Below are positions 8,647 through 15,917 of a DNA stretch of 21,706 nt, one piece after another (the stretch's first letter is position 1; every line of letters starts with the position of its first letter). A model generated the notes under the pieces. It saw nothing but the letters and a program-made list of their open reading frames with translations. It was not told where the DNA came from and did not search any database. A program made the translations under genes and the position numbers. Source of the stretch: a virus; the IMG/VR virus record IMGVR_UViG_3300048837_000395, positions 1 to 21,706 of that record, one strand, 5' to 3'.

Positions 8647-9111
8647 CTAGATGTTATGCCGGGTTGTCACCGGCAGTCGAAAGAACAGGCGCGCATAGCT
8701 CACGCTGCTGCGCACGCTGCGCGAGCTTGCCACCAACTGCGCTAATCCGCAGTCGAAGGCCAGCCCGCTATCACTCATTTCCAGGCGGCGGCGCGCGCCA
8801 AAGAACGTCGGGATTGTGATAATCCAGGGTTCCATTGCTTCGAGCGCCGCTTCATCCAGCAGCGCGGTTGTGCTGCTGGATAGCGCTACATCCACTTCCA
8901 AGATGTACGGCATGGTCATGATATAGCCGCTGGCCGATTCACGTGTGTTCGTGGCCTGCCACGAGACACGCACGATAATCGCCGGTAGTTCCGCTGCGGT
9001 GAACGGGCGCTCGTCATCGGGGTAAGCGTCCAATACCGTCACAATGCCCGGTATGGTTTTCGCTAAGTCCGATATGCGCTTTTTGATCTGTGCAACGGTA
9101 GGCTGTGCCAT
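8647..9111 (-). CDS. Tail terminator / tail completion-like protein (154 aa)
   Basis: The start ATG shares a base with the stop of the preceding gene (TAATG). The protein begins with a helix (VAQIKKRISDLAKTIPGI), followed by strands and a Leu/Ala-rich helix (TTALLDEAALEAMEPWI), a layout seen in tail terminators that cap the tail tube and join it to the head. The C-terminal third (residues 112-150) is strand-rich and basic. Its place between the HK97 gp10-like gene and the major tail protein supports the role. No diagnostic residue is known to me, so a different head-tail joining protein is possible. Confidence 0.6.
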   Translation of the reverse strand: MAQPTVAQIKKRISDLAKTIPGIVTVLDAYPDDERPFTAAELPAIIVRVSWQATNTRESASGYIMTMPYILEVDVALSSSTTALLDEAALEAMEPWIITIPTFFGARRRLEMSDSGLAFDCGLAQLVASSRSVRSSVSYARLFFRLPVTTRHNI

Positions 9112-9596
9112 TATGCGAACGTGCCGTCCATGATTTGGAAGTACAGATCGATTACATCGTCGGTTAATTCGCCCGTGAGCGCGGTCGCTTCATCGTCAAT
9201 ACGCGGCCAGCCCGTGTTACGGTGAAAGGGCTGCTGATCCGCGCCAATGACATAGCGCGCGGCGTCTGCCGTGTTGCCGATGCTGATTTCCGCGCCGCCG
9301 GGATAGTCCTGGATAGCGAACACCCACGACTGCTGCAACTTGCCCGTGCGCCGGTAGGGAATGCCGCCGCCAAAGCCGTTCGTGGCAAAGAACGCGCGCC
9401 GCTGCTTGTCGCTGGCCCACTGAATGGGATAGCGAACCGCGCCGGGGTATGGCGTCCACTGCTGCTGAATGCGTTTCAGGTATTGCGGCAACAGCGAACG
9501 GTTGAGGAACGTTTTGATCGTGCGCGGGGACTTTTGGTACGCTTCTGCCAACGTATCCAGCACATCCGTATCGACCGTTACCTTCACTTGGTACAT
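9111..9596 (-). CDS. HK97 gp10-like head-tail joining / minor tail protein (161 aa)
   Basis: The ATG at 9596 overlaps the stop of the previous gene (TGATG); a TTG one codon earlier is a less likely start. The first 50 residues form a helix-rich N-terminus (LDTLAEAYQKSPRTIKTFLN). The central part contains PIQWASDKQRRAFFAT, then GIPYRRTGKLQQSW, a pattern I associate with gp10-type tail completion proteins. These act in the neck, where the tail is attached to the filled head. Its neighbours are a connector protein upstream and a terminator-like protein downstream. The motif and order agree, so the call is fairly good. Confidence 0.7.
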   Translation of the reverse strand: MYQVKVTVDTDVLDTLAEAYQKSPRTIKTFLNRSLLPQYLKRIQQQWTPYPGAVRYPIQWASDKQRRAFFATNGFGGGIPYRRTGKLQQSWVFAIQDYPGGAEISIGNTADAARYVIGADQQPFHRNTGWPRIDDEATALTGELTDDVIDLYFQIMDGTFA

Positions 9597-9955
9597 CAAT
9601 CGCTATCCACATCGTCATAGTCGGTGTCAATATCCAGATCAAGCGTCGCCACCGACAGCGTACCACCCGCTAACCCCGTGCGCGCCTCCCACAACGCCAG
9701 CAGGTCTTTCAGGTGCCGGTGGCGCTGTGACAGGTTTTCGCTGGTTTGTTCGCTGTTGTAGCTGCGGTCTGTCCAGCGTACTGACATGCCGACGCGCAGG
9801 CGCAGCACATAGACAATCGTCGTGTCAAAGTCCTCATTGGCTTCAGTGTACTCGGCTTGAAGCTGGGTATCCGTCAGATAGTCCGCTTCAGACGTTTCCA
9901 CCACGCCTCCCGTCAAGTGGCGTAAGCGCGTTAACTGTGTTGCGCTAAGCGCCAT
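9596..9955 (-). CDS. Head-tail connector-like protein (119 aa)
   Basis: The ATG at 9955 has GAGGT six bases upstream. The protein is mostly helical: an N-terminal helix (ALSATQLTRLRHLTGG), then YLTDTQLQAEYTEANEDFDTTIVYVLRLRVG, then a helix ending in HLKDLLALWEART; the last ~20 residues are very acidic. This small helical layout resembles the gp6/gp15-type adaptors that bind below the portal. It sits between a beta-rich virion protein and the gp10-like gene, fitting a connector. The family name is inferred from shape and position. Confidence 0.6.
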   Translation of the reverse strand: MALSATQLTRLRHLTGGVVETSEADYLTDTQLQAEYTEANEDFDTTIVYVLRLRVGMSVRWTDRSYNSEQTSENLSQRHRHLKDLLALWEARTGLAGGTLSVATLDLDIDTDYDDVDSD

Positions 9956-9959
9956 GTCG

Positions 9960-10352
9960 TCACCTCAGAATGTACAGCCACACTTCAAAGACCTGGGCGT
10001 CATTGGCTTGTGTCAGCGACACGGTGATTTGCCCACCGCCCAGCGCAACCGGGGTATAGCCGCCGGTCGCTGCGCCGGTGCTGCCCACTTCGGCCACCCG
10101 CACGGGATAGGACGCCGCCGCGTTGCTTTTGTCAGTCAGGGTCAGGATGTTACGCGAGGCAGTACCCGCGCCACTTTCGGTAACGGTAATGTCGGTTGTG
10201 GCGGCCCAGCCGGACGCTGTAGGCTTGGCATAGACACTGTACAGAAAGCCGCGAATACCGCCAGATACGGCAGTGGTCGCTGTGCCGGTTGCGCTGCCCG
10301 CGCTGCCCGCACACGTAACTTTCAGATACACCGCGTTAATCGTCTGATCCAT
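9960..10352 (-). CDS. Beta-rich virion-associated protein, function unknown (130 aa)
   Basis: The ATG at 10352 follows AGGGGG with about seven bases spacing, inside the end of the preceding gene (17-base overlap). The sequence is dominated by Gly, Ala, Ser, Thr and Val with alternating polar and hydrophobic residues (TASGWAATTDITVTESG, ITVSLTQANDAQVFEVWLY), indicating a beta sandwich. There is no Cys-based or catalytic motif apart from one Cys at position 14. Location between capsid and connector genes suggests a virion component, perhaps head decoration or neck. I do not recognise the family. Confidence 0.5.
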   Translation of the reverse strand: MDQTINAVYLKVTCAGSAGSATGTATTAVSGGIRGFLYSVYAKPTASGWAATTDITVTESGAGTASRNILTLTDKSNAAASYPVRVAEVGSTGAATGGYTPVALGGGQITVSLTQANDAQVFEVWLYILR

Positions 10353-10518
10353 CGTCGGCCCCCTTGCGCCGCTGCGCTTTTAGGCTTTTCAACAGTGACA
10401 GCACCGCGTCAAGTTTTGCTTCTATACGGTCAAGCTGTTCCTGCTGCGCCTCGCTGATCTGCTGCACGGTTTCGAGTGCGCGCGCGTGCCGTGCCGCTGC
10501 CCTGTGCGGTGCTGTCAT
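10336..10518 (-). CDS. Small coiled-coil protein (60 aa)
   Basis: The ATG at 10518 has AGGAG nine bases upstream, formed across the stop of the previous gene. Residues about 15-48 make one amphipathic helix with leucines and isoleucines in heptad spacing (QEQLDRIEAKLDAVLSLLKS), flanked by a basic start and a basic-then-acidic tail (QRRKGADDGSDD). It is probably a small oligomeric helper or spacer protein of the virion; its role is unknown. The strong ribosome binding site and tight packing argue it is real despite its length. Confidence 0.55.
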   Translation of the reverse strand: MTAPHRAAARHARALETVQQISEAQQEQLDRIEAKLDAVLSLLKSLKAQRRKGADDGSDD

Positions 10519-10530
10519 TGGCTATTGCTC

Positions 10531-11205
10531 CTATGCCCACGTCACATTGGTGTTGCTACCTGGAACTTGATACCAAACGCCCTGATAGGCTTCAATGGTT
10601 ACGCCATCACCCAGCGCCCCGCCAAACGTTCCCACGTCTGCCGCGCTGCCATTCACGCCGGTCACAATGTCCAGCGTATGAGCGTTCGCAGTCGCCGCAA
10701 TAAACGTCAGGCGCAGCCCGTCATGTGTGGTGGCCGTTGGATCAACCAGCGTCATGCCCGCTACCCCCGCCTTTGTGATGTAGTAGGTGGTGTTGCCATT
10801 GGGGACGCTCACTGCACCGTCTGCCGTCACCGCGATCACCGGGTTACGTGCCGTTACCGCACCGTCTTTCACCAGCGCGCTATCAATCGTCACCCCACTG
10901 CCCGCCGTTGTTTCAGCGATGGTGTTGGTGGCAATTGTGCTGCCTGACAGCGCCGTGAAGGTGTTGGCGGTAAAGCGAAAATCATCCGCGCCAGCGATTT
11001 CAACGTCAATCTGATCGTCTGTTGGCGCGCTGATCGTGGTATCGTTATCCGCGTCCAGCACCAGCGCGTCGGCCTCCCCCTGGAGATCAACCAACTGGCC
11101 CGAACCCAGCACAACGCCGCCAGTTACGGCTGCGCCGTCCACATACAGCTTCTTGACGCGGATCATCTTTTCGTTGACGATACCGCTTGCATTTTTGCTG
11201 CCCAT
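10531..11205 (-). CDS. Beta-rich virion protein, head-fibre or tail-fibre-like (224 aa)
   Basis: The ATG at 11205 is preceded by GAGGAG with five bases spacing, an excellent ribosome binding site. After a short N-terminus come repeated aspartate-rich turns (DALVLDADNDTTISAPTDDQ) and the stretch IDVEIAGADDFRFTANTF, a phrase I recall from many environmental phage structural proteins. The C-terminal half (about 120-224) is strand-rich (PNGNTTYYITKAGVAG, then GVTIEAYQGVWYQV), resembling the small beta domain in the C-terminus of the 225-aa tail protein of this window. Its place directly after the major capsid gene suggests a capsid-attached fibre or decoration. This is inference; it is not a recognised enzyme. 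Confidence 0.55.
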   Translation of the reverse strand: MGSKNASGIVNEKMIRVKKLYVDGAAVTGGVVLGSGQLVDLQGEADALVLDADNDTTISAPTDDQIDVEIAGADDFRFTANTFTALSGSTIATNTIAETTAGSGVTIDSALVKDGAVTARNPVIAVTADGAVSVPNGNTTYYITKAGVAGMTLVDPTATTHDGLRLTFIAATANAHTLDIVTGVNGSAADVGTFGGALGDGVTIEAYQGVWYQVPGSNTNVTWA

Positions 11206-11222
11206 GTCTGCTCCTCATCAGA

Positions 11223-11246
11223 CAGGGGCGGTGTCACCCGCCCCTG
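11223..11246 (-). terminator. Strong hairpin after the major capsid gene (terminator or processing site)
   Basis: A perfect 9-bp GC-rich stem (CAGGGGCGG / CCGCCCCTG) with a six-base loop lies in the 54-base gap after the capsid stop. No run of U follows on the minus strand, so it is not a standard intrinsic terminator. It may partly attenuate transcription or protect the 3' end of the capsid message. Confidence 0.45.
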
Positions 11247-11259
11247 CCATTATGTGCGC

Positions 11260-12342
11260 TTAGTCGTAAGCGGTCGGCACCGTGTAGGTTCCGCCGGTGC
11301 CAAGTTCCAGCACCGCGCCATTCAGCCGATTACCGCAGCCGAAACCGAAATAGGCGCCCCACTCTGCGCTTTCGATCGGCGCGGCGTCATCGGAGTACTG
11401 AAGATGCAGCCCGCGCGCAAGGCCGGTAGCCGCCGGGTGAACACGCTCTTTTAGCGGCGGGGCCGCCTCAAGATGCAGCGCCAGCAAGTAGTTGTCCGGC
11501 ACCCAGCGCCACTCCACAACCCACACGCCATTTGCGCGCCCGCGAATGGTGCCGGGCACGTTGGGCAGGTTGAACGGCACATCCACGTTAGAACCACTGC
11601 GGATGAACCGATCCTCAACCGGCGTGAAGTCGGTCAGGTCTTCCAGATAAGGCATGTCAGCATTGTTGACGAAGGCAACGATGTTATCGCCGCCGGTCAT
11701 ACTGCCGAAGTGCTCCACCAACTCATCACGCAGGGTAATCAGCGGGTTGTTGCTGTCGCTGATGCTGCTGTCCGCGTAACCGCTTTCGCTATAGTGGTCT
11801 TCCGTCGCCTCGGTCGTACTGCCCATGACCGGCGGGTAAACCACGCTGTCACCATTCGCCAGCGGCTGCACAGACAGCGTGCCCGCGCGCTTGTCGTCGA
11901 AACTGAAGGCGCTGCCGCCACCATCGTCCATCATGTGATGCAGCATCTGCCAGCGGCGCTCATTCACGTAGCGGGTGATGATGGTGTTGACGTGCCGCTC
12001 GTATTCCTGCGGCGTCAGGTAAGCCATATCCACTTTCGTTGCGGCAATCTGCTCACCGTAATCGTAAATGGGATAGGCCACGTTCCAGCCGTTGTAGGCG
12101 CGCACCGCTGCACCGCGAACACCGTCCGCGCGCTGGGTCATACGCCCGCTGCCGGGCAGTTGGTAGCGCTCCTGTACAAGCTCGGTCTGTTCCTGAATGA
12201 ACACCGCTTCAGCGCGGCTTACGTCGGTAAGCTGCATGTTGACATACTGAAGCGTGGCGTCATAGATCAGGCGCTGGTCAGCACGCACCACATAGGGATA
12301 TTCCGTCGCGTCTAAACGCGCAAGGCCAAAGATAGCGCTCAT
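11260..12342 (-). CDS. Major capsid protein (360 aa)
   Basis: The ATG at 12342 follows GGGGAG with seven bases spacing. The size is typical for an HK97-fold capsid subunit. The N-terminal ~60 residues are helical (RAEAVFIQEQTELVQERYQ). A mid-region helix (PQEYERHVNTIITRYVNERRWQ) fits the spine helix, and strand-rich segments follow (GVWVVEWRWVPDNYLLALHL). No long N-terminal scaffold (delta) domain is fused, in agreement with a separate scaffold gene two genes upstream. It comes after a decoration-like gene, as in many siphophages. A hairpin follows the stop. No fold-specific signature is visible by eye, so the call rests on size, secondary structure and synteny. Confidence 0.82.
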   Translation of the reverse strand: MSAIFGLARLDATEYPYVVRADQRLIYDATLQYVNMQLTDVSRAEAVFIQEQTELVQERYQLPGSGRMTQRADGVRGAAVRAYNGWNVAYPIYDYGEQIAATKVDMAYLTPQEYERHVNTIITRYVNERRWQMLHHMMDDGGGSAFSFDDKRAGTLSVQPLANGDSVVYPPVMGSTTEATEDHYSESGYADSSISDSNNPLITLRDELVEHFGSMTGGDNIVAFVNNADMPYLEDLTDFTPVEDRFIRSGSNVDVPFNLPNVPGTIRGRANGVWVVEWRWVPDNYLLALHLEAAPPLKERVHPAATGLARGLHLQYSDDAAPIESAEWGAYFGFGCGNRLNGAVLELGTGGTYTVPTAYD

Positions 12343-12354
12343 CGTTGTTCTCCC

Positions 12355-12768
12355 CTATGCCCAAATCTGCGCCCACTGAGCATCAATGTACGCCACTTTC
12401 GTGCCGTCCATTGTGCCAATGACGCGCCCTGCAATCACAGTCATCGTACCGGCGGCATCAGCCAGCGCGCCAGCGGTATCACTCAGGTATAGAACCGCAT
12501 CGCCGTTAAGACCCGACACGGTGAAGCCGTACAGCGCGCCGCGTTTCAGCATCGGCACGACCTGCCCCGCCGCGCCACCTTCCAGAAAAATACCACGAAA
12601 CTGCTGTGCGCCAGCGGCGTTGGCATCAGCCAGCCCGAAGGTGGTCGCAGTCGTCTGATAGGCCGCTTGCCCGCGCGTAACAGTCGCCGCCAGCTTGACG
12701 CTCACAACCTCGTCATTTTGCGGGTACACGCGCGCAACCTCTGCGGCAGTCACTACAATGTCAGCCAT
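12355..12768 (-). CDS. Capsid decoration / stabilising protein-like (137 aa)
   Basis: The ATG at 12768 has AGGAG nine bases upstream, overlapping the scaffold stop. The protein is small, Ala/Gly/Val-rich and strand-dominated, with VKLAATVTRGQAAYQ near 25-40, LKRGALYGFTVSGLNGDAV in the middle, and GRVIGTMDGTKVAYIDAQW at the end. This pattern resembles the capsid-cement or DUF2190-type proteins that bind capsid three-fold sites. The location directly before the major capsid gene fits. The exact family is inferred. Confidence 0.65.
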   Translation of the reverse strand: MADIVVTAAEVARVYPQNDEVVSVKLAATVTRGQAAYQTTATTFGLADANAAGAQQFRGIFLEGGAAGQVVPMLKRGALYGFTVSGLNGDAVLYLSDTAGALADAAGTMTVIAGRVIGTMDGTKVAYIDAQWAQIWA

Positions 12769-12780
12769 TTCAATTTGCTC

Positions 12781-13389
12781 CTAGAGCTTAGGGCGGAATG
12801 TGATTTGCTTGCGGATAGTTTCCACGTCCGGTTTCGGTGGCTTACCGCCCGCAAGTGACGGGCTGCCCATACCCGCCGATTTGAAAAACCCAGGGCGCTC
12901 CTGCTTCACTTTCGCAATCAGCTTTGCAACGGCTTTATCATCAACTGTACCGTCGTCACTCATCACCGCCTGGAGATCATCCGGGTAATTAGCGTCAAGC
13001 CACACCAGAACATCTTTCGGGTGTTCTGCGTCTTTTAACGCGGTCATGATTTCGCCGTTGCGCTTATCAAGCAAGCGCGCCCGTTCCGACACGCTGGCGC
13101 GTTCGGCAGCAGCCTGCGCCGCCTTTTCCGTCTCCGCCAGTTTTGCTTGCAGCTTTTCCAATTCGGACATTTCCGCATCGGCGCGTTTCTTCGCTTCTGT
13201 CACCGCCGCTTTTGCCGCATCGGGCGTGTCAAAGCCAAGCTGCTCGAGCAAACGTTTCACCGCTGCTTCCTCAGCCCGTTTCGCGCGCTCCCCGACAATG
13301 CGATCAATATCGGCCTGCGTGAATGTCCGCTCCCCCTCCGTTACCGCCGGGGTCTGCGTGACTTCCTGCTGCTGTTCGTTGTCATTCAC
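12781..13389 (-). CDS. Capsid scaffolding protein (202 aa)
   Basis: I chose the GTG at 13389 because GGGGAG lies eight bases upstream and the longer in-frame start would overlap the minor head gene. The N-terminus is polar and Gln-rich. Residues about 22-115 form a long charged coiled coil (QADIDRIVGERAKRAEEAAV, then AEMSELEKLQAKLAETEKAA). The end carries a flexible SPSLAGGKPPKP linker and a basic tail (RKQITFRPKL), the layout of scaffold proteins whose C-terminus docks onto the capsid shell. It would shape procapsid assembly and leave before or during packaging. No protease domain is present. Confidence 0.8.
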   Translation of the reverse strand: MNDNEQQQEVTQTPAVTEGERTFTQADIDRIVGERAKRAEEAAVKRLLEQLGFDTPDAAKAAVTEAKKRADAEMSELEKLQAKLAETEKAAQAAAERASVSERARLLDKRNGEIMTALKDAEHPKDVLVWLDANYPDDLQAVMSDDGTVDDKAVAKLIAKVKQERPGFFKSAGMGSPSLAGGKPPKPDVETIRKQITFRPKL

Positions 13390-13426
13390 TGCTGTTTCTC
13401 CCCCATGCTTAACCGCGCATGTAACG

Positions 13427-14047
13427 TCAATTCCCAACCCACATATCCTCACACGGGATACGATCAGGACGAACCTCTACCCACTCGTGCGGGCAGTTAA
13501 TATGGCGCGGGCATGGGTGACGGTCAATATACCGCTGTGTCACCACGCCCCGCGCAAACTCGCTCACGCATACCTTGCACACCGGCGGCGGCCCGGCAAA
13601 GACATACCGCGCCTGCACACCGTTCAATTGGCGAAAGCGCTGTTGGGCATACCAGCGCGTCGTTTGCGCCGTCTGTATGGCGATCTGCGGGTTTTTCCAA
13701 CGCGCGCGCGCCGCTGCCCAGCGCTCCATGTTGCTGTAGTAGTAATAGCGGTTGCCGCGCGGGTTATCCCCGTACAGCACGCGCAGTTGACTGATTACGT
13801 CCTTATTCCACGTTTTTGCAATCTGCCGCGCGTCCTCCAGCGACATGCGCCGTAGTTCGTCTAAGTCGCCCAGTCGCGGTGGTTCCCCGCTGCGCTGGTT
13901 GCACCCGTAGCGCCGTGCCATTTCTGTTAGCGCCGTGCGCCACTCCGCCTTGCGCCGTTCCAACAGTTCCGCCGCCAGCGCGCGTATGTCTGCCTCTTGC
14001 ATCTGGTACAGCAGCGCAATGATGGTTAGCAGGCCGCTATCCGCCAT
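13427..14047 (-). CDS. MuF-like minor head protein (206 aa)
   Basis: The ATG at 14047 is preferred over one four codons upstream because GAGG lies six bases before it. The first 130 residues are helical (IRALAAELLERRKAEWRTAL). The C-terminal part holds the Cys/His cluster of the MuF family: C157-x2-C160 and H177-P-C179-x2-H182-x2-C185-x-H187, which likely binds a metal. Such proteins sit inside the head near the portal and may be ejected with DNA. At 206 residues it is shorter than classical MuF proteins, so it looks like a compact version. It overlaps the previous gene by 11 bases. Confidence 0.72.
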   Translation of the reverse strand: MADSGLLTIIALLYQMQEADIRALAAELLERRKAEWRTALTEMARRYGCNQRSGEPPRLGDLDELRRMSLEDARQIAKTWNKDVISQLRVLYGDNPRGNRYYYYSNMERWAAARARWKNPQIAIQTAQTTRWYAQQRFRQLNGVQARYVFAGPPPVCKVCVSEFARGVVTQRYIDRHPCPRHINCPHEWVEVRPDRIPCEDMWVGN

Positions 14048-14375
14048 TGTTCGCCTCATCTACCAGCGCGTTAAAATCCTCATCTGACATATCCAGCAGG
14101 CGCGCCTTGCCGCGTGCCGCCATGCTGCCGGTGAAATGGTTCAAGACGTTGACTGTCTCTAGAATGTTGTCACGGCGCTCAGTCTCTAGCGACTGTATGA
14201 CGACTTCCGGCGCTTCCGCATTCGGGTTCGCTGCCGCTTCCAACATGGCGATAATCTGACGTTTGGCCTCCGGGTGCAGCGCCGCGCTGTTGATCTGTTC
14301 AATAACCGCTTTGCGTTGTGCGTCAGGCAGCGATGGCAGGTGCTTCCGCTTCCGCTTCGGGCTGTTCGTCGCCAT
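14037..14375 (-). CDS. Small protein of unknown function between portal and minor head genes (112 aa)
   Basis: The ATG at 14375 lies inside the portal gene's 3' end (53-base overlap) with AGGAGG nine bases upstream. A longer open frame exists, but its extra N-terminus is Arg-rich and overlaps the portal. The protein starts basic (SPKRKRKHLPSLPD) and continues as helices (DAQRKAVIEQINSAAL, HPEAKRQIIAMLEAAANP). An acidic end follows (LLDMSDEDFNALVDEAN). It could be a portal-associated or assembly factor. I do not recognise its family. Confidence 0.5.
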   Translation of the reverse strand: MATNSPKRKRKHLPSLPDAQRKAVIEQINSAALHPEAKRQIIAMLEAAANPNAEAPEVVIQSLETERRDNILETVNVLNHFTGSMAARGKARLLDMSDEDFNALVDEANNGG

Positions 14376-15891
14376 TGTCCTCGCCCTCCTGCGGGCCAAA
14401 CCACGCTTCTGCCATACCGCGTACTGCCGCGCGCGTCTGCTGTTCAAGTGCCGCTTCCAGTTCGGCAACGATTTCGTCAATCCGTTCTGGCGTGTATTCG
14501 AGTTCCTCAAGCACCAAGCGCGCCTGTGCCGGTTTCTCCGGCAACCCCATGAGCGCAGATAGGCGTTCTTGTTTTGTCAGGGTATCATCAATGACAGGAC
14601 GCTCTGCAATCCAATGATCCAATTCGCCGCCCGCGAAACTAGTCAGCGTGTAGCCGCGCATGTTATCGTACCCACGCAGGCCACCGATGGTAACGGCCAT
14701 TTTCTGTGCGCGGATCAGGCCATCGTCGTAATTGCCGCGCGCTTCAATAATCTTGTCAATCGCGTCCGAATACGCGGCACGCACGCCAGGCGCTGTTAAC
14801 TGTCCACCCTCGCGCAGACGGTGCAGCGACAATTCCGGCATATCGCGTTCAATTTCCATCAGGATTGCGTTGATGTTCGTGAGCGCGCTGGCAATATCCA
14901 CATTTGGCACCATTGCAATCGGCGCGCTGTCCGGCTTGCTGCTGTAGATCATGGGTAACTTGTCACGCTGCGCGCTGGGATCACTGGTTGACGTATCATC
15001 GTCAAGCTGCCCCGACGGTTTTAAGTCCGACGCCTGCGCGCCCGCAATGTACCAAATGGGCGTAACGTTTTTACGCACACTGTCGTTCACCAGTGAGGCC
15101 GCATCGTTTAATTCGTCAATCTTGCCAATAGATGCATGAAAGACCGAACCGCCCCACACCTGCCCCACATCCTTATGCTGCACAAGCACCAGCGGTACAA
15201 AGCCATAATCGTTCGTCCATTCAGGAACCGCTTCATCCGTACCCGCCGCGTCAAAACCGAATGGCTGGCCGTTCATGAAGGTGGCAAAATGTGCCTGATC
15301 CACGTCCATTGCAAACGTGAATTCCTGGCCGTTGTTAACATCCGGGCGTGTCATGTTGAATTCAAAACGCACACGCTTGACGTTTCCTACCGCGTCAAAA
15401 TCGCAGAACTTAATCTTGCCGGGATGCAGCACCTCAATGCGTACTTTCTGCGCTTCACGATCATCTACAACCCACAGGCCCACATCACCCAGTTGCGCGC
15501 CGGTACGCACATACAGCGATTTGACATTGCCCCAATTCGACCACAGCCACACCTGACGAATGGCGTCTTTGAGACGATCATCCACGCCTGTCAGCGGTAT
15601 TGCACCGCCTTCGAGTGTGTCATAGTCCAATGAGCCGCCGTAGGTTTTGGCAACATACATATCAACCAGGCGGGCAACCGGGTTATAAATACCGCGAATG
15701 TGCTTATACAGCTTGAAGCTGCGCTTGTACGTGTTGGCAAATTGGCTGATGTCACGGTAGGCCATGTTGTTGTAGTAGCTGCTGTAGAAGTGATAGCGGA
15801 AAATGCGCGATTGATAATCGTCCCAATCGTAGCGGTCATCTGGAATAAGCGCCGCCTCACGGTAGGTGGTCACTGCGGCATTTAGTGCCAT
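14323..15891 (-). CDS. Portal protein (522 aa)
   Basis: The portal forms the dodecameric DNA entry ring at one capsid vertex and is the docking site of the terminase. The ATG at 15891 has GGGAG nine bases upstream; longer frames would overlap the terminase gene. The length fits SPP1 gp6-type portals. The N-terminus contains RSFKLYKHIRGIYNPVARLV, a typical wing/clip-region helix. The middle carries IGKIDELNDAASLVND and the basic segment RKNVTPIWYIAG. Later come LHRLREGGQLTAPGVRAA and RAQKMAVTIGG. A long C-terminal helix (about 450-500) ends in a Glu/Ala-rich tail. It follows the large terminase and precedes head genes, as expected. Confidence 0.88.
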   Translation of the reverse strand: MALNAAVTTYREAALIPDDRYDWDDYQSRIFRYHFYSSYYNNMAYRDISQFANTYKRSFKLYKHIRGIYNPVARLVDMYVAKTYGGSLDYDTLEGGAIPLTGVDDRLKDAIRQVWLWSNWGNVKSLYVRTGAQLGDVGLWVVDDREAQKVRIEVLHPGKIKFCDFDAVGNVKRVRFEFNMTRPDVNNGQEFTFAMDVDQAHFATFMNGQPFGFDAAGTDEAVPEWTNDYGFVPLVLVQHKDVGQVWGGSVFHASIGKIDELNDAASLVNDSVRKNVTPIWYIAGAQASDLKPSGQLDDDTSTSDPSAQRDKLPMIYSSKPDSAPIAMVPNVDIASALTNINAILMEIERDMPELSLHRLREGGQLTAPGVRAAYSDAIDKIIEARGNYDDGLIRAQKMAVTIGGLRGYDNMRGYTLTSFAGGELDHWIAERPVIDDTLTKQERLSALMGLPEKPAQARLVLEELEYTPERIDEIVAELEAALEQQTRAAVRGMAEAWFGPQEGEDNGDEQPEAEAEAPAIAA

Positions 15892-15917
15892 TTTGACACG
15901 CTCCCAAATATCCACAT

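Noticed and set aside
7664-8650. Long plus-strand open frame (328 codons) across the major tail protein gene
   Set aside because: It is the antisense shadow of the tail protein gene: Arg/His/Cys/Gly-rich, no ribosome binding site, no domain pattern.
11473-12315. Plus-strand open frame of 280 codons antisense to the major capsid gene
   Set aside because: Composition (Val/His/Arg-rich) and exact overlap with a well-supported gene mark it as a shadow; the same applies to 1446-2273.
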